Assembly (NCBI RefSeq): GCF_040580765.1 | Contig: NZ_CP158687.1 | Location: 1-64,000, forward strand | Direction: 5' to 3' | Length of the DNA: 64,000 nucleotides | From: Lentibacter algarum | Lineage (GTDB): Bacteria > Pseudomonadota > Alphaproteobacteria > Rhodobacterales > Rhodobacteraceae | Shown here: positions 36,390-45,242 of the stretch, in pieces | Layout: the number at the start of each line of letters is the position of its first letter | Position numbering within the stretch: the first letter of the stretch is position 1 | Made by a program: the position numbers and the translations under genes | The notes under the pieces: model-generated | What the model saw: the letters and a program-made list of their open reading frames with translations, nothing else | Databases searched by the model: none | Told to the model about the DNA's origin: nothing

Positions 36390-38219
36390 TTAGAGCTGGC
36401 GCACTGCGCCTTTGGCTGCACTTGTTGTGAGTGCGGCATAGGCTTTGAGCGCCGTTGTTACCTTGCGTTTGCGTGGCGCGGCGGGTTGCCAGCCTTTGGC
36501 CTCTTGAGCCGTTCGGCGGGTGGCGAGTGTTGCATCGTCGACCGCGAGGTTGATTGTACGATTAGGGATGTCGATTTCGATGAGATCACCCTGCTCGACC
36601 AGGCCGATGAGGCCGCCTTCGGCCGCTTCTGGAGACACGTGGCCAATGGAGAGGCCCGACGTGCCGCCTGAGAAGCGACCATCTGTCAGAAGGGCGCAGG
36701 CTGCGCCGAGGCCTTTTGATTTGAGGTAGCTTGTTGGGTAGAGCATTTCTTGCATGCCGGGGCCGCCGCGAGGGCCTTCGTAGCGGATGATCACCACATC
36801 ACCTGATTTGACCTTGCCTGTGAGAATGTCGCTGACAGCTTGATCCTGACTTTCGCAGACATAGGCGGGGCCAGAGAACTTGAGGATACTGTCGTCAACT
36901 CCTGCTGTTTTGACGATGCAGCCTTCCTCGGCAAGGTTGCCAAAGAGAACGGCGAGGCCACCATCCTGACTGAACGCGTGTTCTTTGGTGCGGATGACGC
37001 CTTTTTCGCGGTCCAGATCAAGCTCTGGATAGCGACGGCTTTGTGAAAACGCGACTTGTGTTGGCACACCACCCGGCGCTGCACGGTAGAACTCATGGAC
37101 GGCTTCGTCTGAGCTTTGGGCGACATCGTATTTGGCGAGAGCGTCTGCCATCGTTGGTGAGTGCACGGTGGGCAAATCGTTGTGGATCAGGCCTGCGCGG
37201 TCAAGCTCGCCCAAGATGGCCATGATGCCGCCTGCACGGTGGACGTCTTCCATATGCACATCAGATTTAGCGGGGGCGACTTTACAGAGGCAGGGGACAT
37301 TGCGGCTGAGCCTGTCGATATCCTGCATGGTGAAATCGATTTCGCCTTCGTAAGCGGCGGCGAGCAGGTGTAGCACCGTGTTTGTCGAGCCGCCCATCGA
37401 GATGTCGAGCGTCATGGCATTTTCAAATGCTTTGAAGCTGGCAATGTTGCGCGGCAGGACGGAATGATCATTACCCTCATAGAAGCGCTTGCAGAGATCA
37501 ACGACGCGGTGACCCGCTTCGCGGAAAAGCGCTTCACGGTCGGCGTGGGTTGCGAGGACCGAGCCATTGCCAGGAAGGGAGAGGCCGAGGGCTTCTGTCA
37601 GGCAGTTCATTGAATTGGCTGTGAACATACCGGAGCAGGAGCCACATGTCGGGCAGGCGGAGCGCTCGATGGCATCGACTTGCTCGTCAGACATGTTTTC
37701 ATCGGCGGCGGCGACCATGGCATCGACCAGATCAATTGCTTTTTCTTCACCGTCCCAGATAACCTTGCCTGCTTCCATAGGGCCGCCAGACACAAAGACA
37801 CAGGGTATATTGAGGCGCATGGCGGCCATCAGCATTCCTGGCGTGATTTTATCGCAGTTGGAGATACAGACCATTGCATCGGCGCAGTGGGCGTTGACCA
37901 TATATTCTGTGCTGTCGGCAATGATCTCGCGGCTGGGAAGCGAGTAGAGCATGCCATCGTGGCCCATAGCGATGCCGTCATCGACGGCGATTGTGTTAAA
38001 TTCCTTTGCGACACCGCCTGCCTTTTCGACTTCGCGCGCGACGAGCTGACCCAAGTCCTTGAGGTGCACGTGACCAGGGACGAACTGGGTGAAGGAGTTG
38101 ACGATAGCGACGATGGGCTTGCCGAAATCGTCGTCTTTCATGCCTGTGGCGCGCCAGAGGCCGCGGGCTCCTGCCATATTGCGGCCGTGGGTGCTGGTGC
38201 GTGAACGTAGAACTGGCAT
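36390..38219 (-). CDS. ilvD: Dihydroxy-acid dehydratase
   Basis: IlvD dehydrates 2,3-dihydroxy acids to the 2-oxo acids that become valine and isoleucine, using an iron-sulfur cluster. The 609-residue product has [19 protein letters not shown] preceded by [26 protein letters not shown] for the other cluster ligands, and near the C terminus [20 protein letters not shown] precedes the chosen ATG; the frame to 38276 is rejected. Length and motifs point to the ilvD proper rather than the sugar-acid dehydratases. Confidence 0.95.
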   Translation of the reverse strand: MPVLRSRTSTHGRNMAGARGLWRATGMKDDDFGKPIVAIVNSFTQFVPGHVHLKDLGQLVAREVEKAGGVAKEFNTIAVDDGIAMGHDGMLYSLPSREIIADSTEYMVNAHCADAMVCISNCDKITPGMLMAAMRLNIPCVFVSGGPMEAGKVIWDGEEKAIDLVDAMVAAADENMSDEQVDAIERSACPTCGSCSGMFTANSMNCLTEALGLSLPGNGSVLATHADREALFREAGHRVVDLCKRFYEGNDHSVLPRNIASFKAFENAMTLDISMGGSTNTVLHLLAAAYEGEIDFTMQDIDRLSRNVPCLCKVAPAKSDVHMEDVHRAGGIMAILGELDRAGLIHNDLPTVHSPTMADALAKYDVAQSSDEAVHEFYRAAPGGVPTQVAFSQSRRYPELDLDREKGVIRTKEHAFSQDGGLAVLFGNLAEEGCIVKTAGVDDSILKFSGPAYVCESQDQAVSDILTGKVKSGDVVIIRYEGPRGGPGMQEMLYPTSYLKSKGLGAACALLTDGRFSGGTSGLSIGHVSPEAAEGGLIGLVEQGDLIEIDIPNRTINLAVDDATLATRRTAQEAKGWQPAAPRKRKVTTALKAYAALTTSAAKGAVRQL

Positions 38220-38495
38220 GAGAGACTCCTGAATTGATCTGGAAAGGCAATGTGCATATGGGCGCGTGGAAGGCAAGAGAGAGGTGGTTTATCCGAGGTG
38301 TGCGTTGCTGCGGGTGGGGACAAAAAGAGGGCGCACTCGTTGTGAACTTGAAGAGAGTGCCCTGCGCAGGCAAGCGCTACCAAAGCCAGTTTCGAGTCTG
38401 GACAGCAATGTGCTGTGGCGAAGCGATTGCGCGAGAGGAAGAAGGCCGTTAAAGGGGAGGCTGGTTTTTTGAACACGCGATTTGGGGAGACAGAT

Positions 38496-39323
38496 ATGTC
38501 AAACGCACAGCTTGAAGCAGCGATTGAAGCGGCATGGGACGCGCGAGACGCGATCACGCCAGCCACAACAGGCGAGGCCCGCGAGGCGATTGAAGATACG
38601 CTCAATGCTCTCGACAGCGGCAAGCTGCGCGTTGCGGAGAAGCAGGCGGACAACAGCTGGCATGTAAACCAATGGGCTAAGAAAGCTGTTCTTTTGGGCT
38701 TCCGCATCAAGGATATGGAAATTCAGGAAGGCGGTCCGCAGGCTGGTGGCTGGTGGGACAAGGTCGACAGCAAGTTTGCCGGCTGGAAGGCGGATGACTG
38801 GAAGACGGCGGGCTTTCGCGCCGTTCCGAACTGTGTTGTGCGCAAGTCGGCCTACATCGCGCCTGGCGTGGTTTTGATGCCTTCATTCGTCAATATCGGC
38901 GCCTATGTCGACAGTGGCACGATGGTTGACACATGGGCGACTGTTGGGTCTTGCGCGCAGATCGGCAAGAACGTGCACCTGAGTGGCGGCGTTGGCATTG
39001 GCGGCGTTTTGGAGCCGATGCAGGCTGGCCCGACGATCATTGAAGACAACTGCTTTATCGGGGCGCGCTCTGAAGTTGTGGAAGGCTGTATTGTGCGCGA
39101 GGGCTCGGTGCTTGGCATGGGTGTTTTCATCGGCCAGTCGACCAAGATTGTCGACCGTGAGACAGGCGAAGTGATGTATGGCGAAGTGCCTTCTGGCTCT
39201 GTTGTTGTCGCGGGCTCGATGCCGAGCAAGAACGGTGTGAACCTTTACTGTGCTGTGATTGTGAAGCGAGTGGATGAGCGCACGCGCTCCAAGACATCCA
39301 TCAACGAGCTGCTGCGGGACTAA
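38496..39323 (+). CDS. dapD: 2,3,4,5-tetrahydropyridine-2,6-dicarboxylate N-succinyltransferase
   Basis: DapD adds succinate to tetrahydrodipicolinate in the lysine/diaminopimelate pathway. The 275-residue protein has an N-terminal helical part ([17 protein letters not shown]) and a left-handed beta helix of hexapeptide repeats, with the family motifs [20 protein letters not shown] and [18 protein letters not shown] precedes the ATG. It is divergent from ilvD across 276 bp in which I see no gene, and is followed by a good terminator. Confidence 0.95.
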   Translation: MSNAQLEAAIEAAWDARDAITPATTGEAREAIEDTLNALDSGKLRVAEKQADNSWHVNQWAKKAVLLGFRIKDMEIQEGGPQAGGWWDKVDSKFAGWKADDWKTAGFRAVPNCVVRKSAYIAPGVVLMPSFVNIGAYVDSGTMVDTWATVGSCAQIGKNVHLSGGVGIGGVLEPMQAGPTIIEDNCFIGARSEVVEGCIVREGSVLGMGVFIGQSTKIVDRETGEVMYGEVPSGSVVVAGSMPSKNGVNLYCAVIVKRVDERTRSKTSINELLRD

Positions 39324-39347
39324 GCTTTTCCGAGCAAAAAGATAGAG

Positions 39348-39373
39348 CGCGGCGACGGAAGTTGCCGCGTTTT
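39348..39373 (+). terminator. Intrinsic terminator after dapD
   Basis: CGCGGCGAC (39348-39356) pairs with GTTGCCGCG (39361-39369), one G-T pair, loop GGAA, followed by TTTTGCGTTT. It begins 25 bp after the dapD stop. Confidence 0.8.
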
Positions 39374-39405
39374 GCGTTTGTGCCCTGAGTGAAGGGAGAA
39401 ACGCG

Positions 39406-39477
39406 ATGAGAAAGACGCTCGTATTGATTGCTATGATCGGTTTGGGCCTTTGGCTACAGGCGCAGGGAATGGCTTGA
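39406..39477 (+). CDS. Possible 23-residue hydrophobic small protein
   Basis: A short frame encodes MRKTLVLIAMIGLGLWLQAQ plus three more residues. It has a good ribosome site (AAGGGAG, 6-12 bases before the ATG), a basic start and a single hydrophobic stretch, as in known small membrane proteins. It follows the dapD terminator. There is no family evidence and short frames arise by chance, so the call is tentative. Confidence 0.35.
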   Translation: MRKTLVLIAMIGLGLWLQAQGMA

Positions 39478-39675
39478 GGCGCTCACCTGAGAAAGTCCGA
39501 AAAAGTGTAGCGCGGGGCAAGTTATCGCTCCCTGACAGTGCAACCGCTGATGTTTGACTTTGTGATAAGCAATGTGGCGATGAGAACCCCATGTTTTGCT
39601 TCGTGTTGGCACGCCTTGCGTGTGTCTGTTGTACTCCAGATGACGCGACTGGTGGCTTTCTTTCGAGAAGGGTGC

Positions 39676-40734
39676 TCAGTTGCCAAAGTATTTGCGTTGC
39701 AGTTCATCTGTTGTGCCATTTTCACGCAGAGCGAGGAGGGCACGGTTGATGTCTTCTGTTAGCGGACTGCCTGTTGGAAGGGCGATACCGTAATTTTCGC
39801 GCTTGAAGACGCGCTCAACTAGGCGACCGCTCTCTTTGCTACGAGATTGCAGGTACCACGCGAGGATCGGTCCATCAAAAACCACAGCGTCGATCTCTCC
39901 GTTTTCGAAGTCGGTGAGCATGTCTGCGAGTTTGGTGTATGGCGTGAAGGCAATACCGCGAGCGGCGAGGAAAGCTTCGCCTGTGGAGCCGGCTGTAGTA
40001 GCGATGGCGCGGCCTTCTATGTCATTGATGCTATCGACGTTTTCGGAAATCGCTGCGACGGTCATGGCTGCTGTGATTTTCGCGACGAAAATCGAGACCA
40101 CGAAGAGAGATGAAACCACAAGCATCACTCCGAAGAACCGGCCGACGCGGGTTTGTGGCACGCGTTCTTCAAAGCCGCCGTTCACAACCAGATTGAGCGC
40201 CCACCAGAAGGAGGGAAAGAGCGCTTCTTTGAAAGGGCGCTGGAAATAGGGCTGACGTTTGCGCTCAAAGACCCACATCAGCATGCCAATGCTAAAGAGT
40301 GCCCCGAAAGCGGAGAGCAAGAAGAAGGCGATATCGCGGGTCACAATAACGCTAAAGAGGCTTGCGCTGCGCTCTTCTTCAGGAAGCATGATCTGAAGGC
40401 CGCTTTCGAAAATCGGTTGGCTAAAGTCCATAACCTGCTCGCGAGCGGCTGTTATCGAGATATTGGCAATGGCTCCATCGGACCGGCCTTCTTCAACAGA
40501 GCTCAACATTTCACCAAAGGTTTCAACAGGTTGAAACTTAATTGGTCGGCCCAGCTCTTTGGCGATGGCGCGCATCAAATCAATTGAAAACCCGCTGCGC
40601 TCGCCGATGGCATCCATGGAAAACGGCGGCCGCTCGACTGTAGTGAAGGTGAGCGGAGCGTTTTGCGCCATGGCTGCAAGCGATGAAAGCAGCATGGCGG
40701 CTCCAAAGCACAAGCAGTGAATTGCGTGTTTCAT
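39676..40734 (-). CDS. Prokaryotic ionotropic glutamate receptor-like protein (ligand-binding domain with built-in pore)
   Basis: The 352-residue protein has a signal peptide (to about AMA23), then a periplasmic amino-acid-binding lobe with GERSGFSIDLMRAIAKELG and the ligand-contact motif TAAREQVMDFSQP (Arg98). At 134-156 comes a membrane helix, at about 172-190 a re-entrant loop (PSFWWALNLVVNGGFEE), at 198-225 a second membrane helix, and then the second binding lobe (EGRAIATTAGSTGEAFL; FENGEIDAVVFDGP). This S1-M1-pore-M2-S2 order is that of GluR0-type receptors, here with GGFEE where GluR0 has the potassium filter GYGD. Ligand and ion are unknown. It stands alone. Confidence 0.8.
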   Translation of the reverse strand: MKHAIHCLCFGAAMLLSSLAAMAQNAPLTFTTVERPPFSMDAIGERSGFSIDLMRAIAKELGRPIKFQPVETFGEMLSSVEEGRSDGAIANISITAAREQVMDFSQPIFESGLQIMLPEEERSASLFSVIVTRDIAFFLLSAFGALFSIGMLMWVFERKRQPYFQRPFKEALFPSFWWALNLVVNGGFEERVPQTRVGRFFGVMLVVSSLFVVSIFVAKITAAMTVAAISENVDSINDIEGRAIATTAGSTGEAFLAARGIAFTPYTKLADMLTDFENGEIDAVVFDGPILAWYLQSRSKESGRLVERVFKRENYGIALPTGSPLTEDINRALLALRENGTTDELQRKYFGN

Positions 40735-40804
40735 AGTCAGATTACCCCAGTTAGGCAGTTTTTTTCAGCGTGAGATGCGGGGGTCAAGCCCTACCCGTTT
40801 TCTT

Positions 40805-40818
40805 CCTTAATATTAAGG
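40805..40818. promoter_or_regulatory. Perfect 14-bp palindrome, possible operator
   Basis: CCTTAATATTAAGG is a perfect palindrome lying between the divergent receptor-channel gene (start 40734) and the gene at 40916. Its position 71-98 bp from both starts suits an operator. No regulator is known. Confidence 0.4.
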
Positions 40819-40915
40819 GGTCAAGAGGGGCATAAGTGTCACGGTTTCAGGCTTCGGGTTGACTTGCGCGGCACAGTTCGCCAAGCCTCGGGATGAAAAG
40901 ATATGGAGGCTGAAA

Positions 40916-41299
40916 ATGGCCGATAAGACAGCCGATAAATCCAAAGAAAAGAAGCCAAAGAAACCACAACAGGTTTATACTTTGTTGGTCGAGATTGGCC
41001 GCAAGGAGGGCGACGGCTTGCCCAAGGGTGCGACGGGTGCTGCGCTGGTGATCTACGCGAGTGGCGTGGACGAGGAAGAGGCCGTGCGTGAAACTGTGGC
41101 GATCTTGAAGCAAGCGGATACGGCGCCTCTGGATGTAACAGGCTACGGCACGTTGGAAGAGCGCTTGGAGCTTGGCCACGACATCCCAGAGGAAGAACGC
41201 GAGCTGATGGCGCGGGCTTTGGCGGAGAACTCGGTGATCGTAGCGCAGATGGAGCCCTATTTTGAGGGACAGGGCTACAAAAGCGAAAGCGAGCACTAA
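40916..41299 (+). CDS. Conserved hypothetical protein, Lys-rich N terminus
   Basis: I recognise no named family. The 127-residue product begins with a Lys-rich stretch (MADKTADKSKEKKPKKPQQ) and continues as a soluble alpha/beta domain (VYTLLVEIGRKEG; GAALVIYASGVDEEEAVRET; IPEEERELMARAL). No signal or membrane segment is seen. GGAGGCTG lies before the ATG. One base separates its stop from the GAPDH start, so the two are probably cotranscribed and coupled. Confidence 0.75.
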   Translation: MADKTADKSKEKKPKKPQQVYTLLVEIGRKEGDGLPKGATGAALVIYASGVDEEEAVRETVAILKQADTAPLDVTGYGTLEERLELGHDIPEEERELMARALAENSVIVAQMEPYFEGQGYKSESEH

Positions 41300-41300
41300 G

Positions 41301-42311
41301 ATGAGTGATCGCGCCATCAGAATTGCGATCAACGGGTTTGGGCGCATTGGTCGCTCGATCCTGCGCATGCTGCATGGCGCAGGGCATGGCGTGCAGGCGG
41401 GCACCTTTGAGGTTGTGCTGATCAACGATATCGCACCGCTTGAGAGCTGTGCTTATCTTTTTGCTTATGACAGTATTTTCGGTCCGTTTCCGGGAACGGT
41501 GGGCCATGAAGAGCGGTGTCTTAATGTGGACCGTGTGCGCTACCCGTTTCACGCCGAGGCCGACATTCGTGCGCTAGATCTAAGCGGCGTTGATGTATTG
41601 CTCGAATGCACGGGTGCTGCGGGCAATCGTGCGGTTGCCGAGCGAGGGCTTGAAGCTGGCGCAAAGGCTGTGCTGATTTCGGGGCCCTCGGAGGCCGCGG
41701 ACAAAACCATCGTCTTGGGCGCGAATGAGGCCGAGATTGGCGCGCACAAGATTATTTCTAACGCGAGCTGCACAACCAATGCTCTGGCGCCACTGCTTCG
41801 CCTTTTGGATGAAGGCTGGGGTGTTGAGAGCGGGCATATGACCACCGTCCATTGCTATACTGGGTCGCAGCCGACAATCGACAAACCGCGAGGTGATCTT
41901 GTGCGCTCGCGTGCGGCAGCGCTTTCGATGGTTCCGACAACGACCAGTGCTGCGCGACTGATTGACGATGTCTTGCCCAATCTTTCGGGACGGATTGAAG
42001 CGCGTGCGGTGCGTGTTCCGACGGCGAGTGTCTCGGCTATTGATTTGGCTTTGCAGGTTGCACGACCCGCCACTGTGGCAGATGTTAACGCAGCCTTGTC
42101 AGAGGCGGCGGACCACAGTCCTCTGTTCGGGTATATTACAGATCCCCTTGTCTCGACTGATCTGCGGGGGCGGCCTGAAAGTATCATCATGTCTGGACGT
42201 GAAACGAGCGTCTCTGTGGGGGGGCTGCTCCGCGTCTTTGGCTGGTATGACAACGAATGGGGCTTCTCCAGCCGTATGCTTGATATGGCCGCCTTGATGG
42301 CGCGACGCTAG
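41301..42311 (+). CDS. gap: Glyceraldehyde-3-phosphate dehydrogenase family protein
   Basis: GAPDH oxidises glyceraldehyde-3-phosphate with phosphate and NAD(P). The 336-residue protein has the Rossmann motif INGFGRIGRSIL, the catalytic cysteine in SNASCTTNALAPLL, the histidine motif TVHCYTGSQPTIDKP and the C-terminal GWYDNEWGFSSRM. The segment TVHCYTGSQ differs a little from the common THSYTGDQ form, and erythrose-4-phosphate dehydrogenase is a close alternative, so the exact substrate is not certain. It directly follows the small hypothetical gene and precedes cueR. Confidence 0.88.
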   Translation: MSDRAIRIAINGFGRIGRSILRMLHGAGHGVQAGTFEVVLINDIAPLESCAYLFAYDSIFGPFPGTVGHEERCLNVDRVRYPFHAEADIRALDLSGVDVLLECTGAAGNRAVAERGLEAGAKAVLISGPSEAADKTIVLGANEAEIGAHKIISNASCTTNALAPLLRLLDEGWGVESGHMTTVHCYTGSQPTIDKPRGDLVRSRAAALSMVPTTTSAARLIDDVLPNLSGRIEARAVRVPTASVSAIDLALQVARPATVADVNAALSEAADHSPLFGYITDPLVSTDLRGRPESIIMSGRETSVSVGGLLRVFGWYDNEWGFSSRMLDMAALMARR

Positions 42312-42344
42312 CGCATTAGCTTTTCCTCAATTGGAGGTTTCACA

Positions 42345-42728
42345 ATGAATATTTCTGGTGCGGCAAAGGCTGCAGGTCTGCCTGTGAAGACGGTGCGCTA
42401 TTACGCGGATATTGGGCTTGTGCAGCCTTCGGCGCGCACGGCAGCAGGGTATCGCGACTATGACGAAGCGGCGATGCGCAAGCTTTCTTTTGTTGGTCGC
42501 GCGCGTGGCTTTGGCTTTTCAATTGCTCAGTGCCGAGAGCTTTTAGGCCTGTATCAAGACGAACACCGGAGCAGCGCCGAAGTGAAGCAGATTGCCAGTG
42601 CGAGACTGGACGACATTCGGGCCAAGCAGCGCGAGCTTCAAGCGCTTCACGACGAGCTTGAGCATTTGGTGGGTGCTTGTTGTGGAGACGAAAGGCCAGA
42701 CTGCCCAATCATTGATTATCTGAGTTAG
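42345..42728 (+). CDS. cueR: Cu(I)-responsive MerR-family regulator (CueR/HmrR type)
   Basis: CueR activates copper efflux and oxidase genes when Cu(I) binds. The 127-residue protein has the MerR helix-turn-helix MNISGAAKAAGLPVKTVRYYADIGL, a dimerisation helix, and a C-terminal metal loop ACCGDERPDCPIID that fits the two-cysteine CueR site. GGAGG precedes the ATG. No copper ATPase lies next to it here. Its stop overlaps by 4 bp the end of the convergent LysR gene. Confidence 0.85.
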   Translation: MNISGAAKAAGLPVKTVRYYADIGLVQPSARTAAGYRDYDEAAMRKLSFVGRARGFGFSIAQCRELLGLYQDEHRSSAEVKQIASARLDDIRAKQRELQALHDELEHLVGACCGDERPDCPIIDYLS

Positions 42729-43630
42729 GACATCGCGCGAAGCTGCGGCTTGAGCGCTTCGGCGACATAGTCGATGAAGAGGCGCACTTTGGGGTCTTGT
42801 AGCTTGCGGTGGGGGTATAGGCAGAGGAAGCTTGTCGGCATGGGCGGTGTTTGGGGCAGAACTTCGACAAGAGCACCGGATCCAAGATGCATTGCGACTT
42901 CAAAACGGGGTTTGTTGGCAATGCCGTGGCCTGCGAGAGCCCAATCGGTCAGGATGTCGGAGCTATCGGCATCAAAGCGGCCCAGCACATTGAGTTTGAG
43001 CGGGCCATCAGAGGTGTTCAATGTCCAGAAGTACTCGGGCGAGCGCGGGTATCGTAAGAGAAGGCAGTTATGGTTCATAAGTGCTTGGGGGCTGTCGGGC
43101 GTGCCGTGCTTGGCCAGATAGTCGGGCGTTGCGACGAGGGCGCGGGGTACATCGGCCAACTTACGTTGTTTGAAGGTGCTGTCAGGCGGATTGCCGAGCA
43201 TGAAGGCGATGTCGAGGCGGTCTTCCAGAAGGTCGATCTTGCGATCGGACAGGCGCAGCTGAATTTGCACATCAGGATGGCTGTCCGCGAAAGCGGGCAC
43301 GAGCGGCGCAAGCAGGCGCTGACCAAGGCCAAGTGGTGAAGATACACGCAAAGCACCCCGAAGCTGGCCTGAAAAGCCCGCAAGAGCGGCCTCTGCATCA
43401 TCCAGCGTGTCAATGACGCGGCGGGCATGATCATAGAAAAGCTGGCCGGCTTCTGTGGTGCGCAGTTTGCGCGTTGTTCGGTCAAACAGGCGGACACCAA
43501 GGCGTTTTTCGAGCTCTTTGATACGATTGGACGCGACGGCGGGCGTCAGCCGCATGTCACGGCCTCCCGATGTGATGGATCCAAGCTCGACCACACGGCA
43601 AAAAACCTTGATACTCTCTACATAGGGCAT
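42725..43630 (-). CDS. LysR-family transcriptional regulator
   Basis: The 301-residue protein has the N-terminal LysR winged helix (MPYVESIKVFCRVVELGSITSGG; NRIKELEKRLGVRLFDRTTRKLRTTEAG) and the usual effector domain. GGGAGGA precedes the ATG. It is divergent from xdhA, with 151 bp between that contain an AT-rich inverted repeat at 43671-43694, so control of the purine operon is a fair guess. The effector cannot be inferred from sequence. Confidence 0.88.
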   Translation of the reverse strand: MPYVESIKVFCRVVELGSITSGGRDMRLTPAVASNRIKELEKRLGVRLFDRTTRKLRTTEAGQLFYDHARRVIDTLDDAEAALAGFSGQLRGALRVSSPLGLGQRLLAPLVPAFADSHPDVQIQLRLSDRKIDLLEDRLDIAFMLGNPPDSTFKQRKLADVPRALVATPDYLAKHGTPDSPQALMNHNCLLLRYPRSPEYFWTLNTSDGPLKLNVLGRFDADSSDILTDWALAGHGIANKPRFEVAMHLGSGALVEVLPQTPPMPTSFLCLYPHRKLQDPKVRLFIDYVAEALKPQLRAMS

Positions 43631-43670
43631 GATGTCCTCCCTTTTGATGTGGACAGTATGGCGTAGTTTG

Positions 43671-43694
43671 CAAATGATTATTTTATAATATTTG
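43671..43694. promoter_or_regulatory. AT-rich inverted repeat between LysR gene and xdhA
   Basis: CAAATgATTAT and ATAATATTTG form near-complementary arms around TTT, with one bulged base. It is the only AT-rich stretch in the divergent gap and has the size of a LysR operator. Confidence 0.45.
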
Positions 43695-43781
43695 TTGAAA
43701 GTGTCTAGCGATGAGCGCTTCTTTCGTTGAAAGTTAAACGGACGTAAACTCGGCGCAAGAAGTCTTAGGAAAGGTCATGCT

Positions 43782-45242
43782 ATGGCGCTGCCGCGACACG
43801 AGATCAGATTTTTGTTGAATGGTGAGGATGTGCGGCTTGACGCAGTTGGCGCGCAGGATACTTTGCTTGATTTTTTGAGAATTACGAAGCGGTTGACTGG
43901 TACGAAAGAGGGCTGCGCCGAGGGCGATTGCGGTGCTTGTACCGTGCTTGTGGGGCGGCTTACGGGCGTGGGCTTGCGCTATGAGACGGTGAATGCCTGT
44001 ATTCGTTTTTTGGCAAGTCTCGATGGCTGTCATGTGGTTACAATCGAGCATTTGCGTGGCGCAGGCGGTGGTTTGCACCCTGTTCAGCAGGCGATGGTCG
44101 ATGCTCATGGAAGTCAGTGTGGCTTTTGCACACCTGGGATTGTGATGTCGCTTTATGCGCTCTGGATGGAAACGCCTGAGCCGAGTGATGCGCAAATTGA
44201 GACTGCGCTGCAGGGCAATTTGTGCAGGTGCACGGGTTATGAGCCGATTTTTAAGGCGGCGCGCGCGGCCGCGGCTTTGGGTGACCCTTCTGCAGATCCG
44301 CTGGCAGTCGAGCGGGCTGATGTTGCTTCTTGGTTGGAGGCTTTGAGCGACGGTCGGCGCGTGGATATTTGCAAGGCTGGCGACCGTGCGATTTTGCCCG
44401 CGAACCTTGCTGATTTGACTGAGGTTTTAGCAGAGCATCCAGATGCGACGATTGTTGCGGGGGCGACGGATGTCGGGCTGTGGGTGACGAAGCTTTTGCG
44501 CCCTATTTCGCCAGCTGTATTCATAGGACATTTGCCAGAGTTGCGTCAGATCAAACGTTCAGGCTCTGTCCTGAAACTTGGTGCTGGTGTGAGCTATAGC
44601 GAAGCAGAAGAGGCTCTGATGGCGGCCTTCCCGCATTTGGCGAACTATTGGCGGCGGATTGCAGGCTGGCAAGTGCGCAATATGGGAACGATAGGAGGAA
44701 ACATTGCCAATGGATCGCCGATTGGAGATGTGCCGCCTGTGTTTATTGCACTTGGGGCAAAGCTTCATTTGCGAAGCGCGATAGGCCGTCGGAAGTTACC
44801 GCTGGAAGAATATTTCATCGCTTATGGAAAGCAGGATTTGCGCGTGGGTGAGTTCGTTGAGGCTGTAGAGCTACCGCTTGGGCAAGCTGGCGTGCATCAT
44901 GCTGCATACAAAGTTTCCAAACGGCGGGATGAAGATATTACGGCTGTTGCTGTCGGGATAGCTGTGGCCGTGCATGAAGGCAGGATTGCGCAAGCGCGGA
45001 TTGCTTTTGGCGGCATGGCAGCGACACCTAAGCGGGCGGAGGCGGCAGAGGCGGCACTTGTTGGGAAGCCGTTTGCAGTGGAGAGTTTTGAAGCGGCCGC
45101 GAGGGCTGTTGGGGATGATTTTCAGCCATTGAGTGACTGGCGCGCCACGGCCGAATACCGAAGCCTTGTGGCAGGAAACTTTTTGCGGCGCTTTTGGGCG
45201 GAGCAGGGCGCGGGCGAAGTCGCTAAGCTGGAGGGTATGTGA
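43782..45242 (+). CDS. xdhA: Xanthine dehydrogenase small subunit (2Fe-2S/FAD)
   Basis: XdhA carries the two 2Fe-2S clusters and FAD of xanthine dehydrogenase, passing electrons from the molybdenum site to NAD. The 486-residue protein has the plant-type cluster motif EGCAEGDCGACTV, the second cluster CGFCTPGI and LCRCTGY, then the FAD-binding domain with MGTIGGNIANGSPIGD. GGAAAGG lies upstream of the ATG. It heads a tightly packed operon xdhABC-guaD-hyi-ade; xdhB starts on the base after its stop. Confidence 0.95.
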   Translation: MALPRHEIRFLLNGEDVRLDAVGAQDTLLDFLRITKRLTGTKEGCAEGDCGACTVLVGRLTGVGLRYETVNACIRFLASLDGCHVVTIEHLRGAGGGLHPVQQAMVDAHGSQCGFCTPGIVMSLYALWMETPEPSDAQIETALQGNLCRCTGYEPIFKAARAAAALGDPSADPLAVERADVASWLEALSDGRRVDICKAGDRAILPANLADLTEVLAEHPDATIVAGATDVGLWVTKLLRPISPAVFIGHLPELRQIKRSGSVLKLGAGVSYSEAEEALMAAFPHLANYWRRIAGWQVRNMGTIGGNIANGSPIGDVPPVFIALGAKLHLRSAIGRRKLPLEEYFIAYGKQDLRVGEFVEAVELPLGQAGVHHAAYKVSKRRDEDITAVAVGIAVAVHEGRIAQARIAFGGMAATPKRAEAAEAALVGKPFAVESFEAAARAVGDDFQPLSDWRATAEYRSLVAGNFLRRFWAEQGAGEVAKLEGM

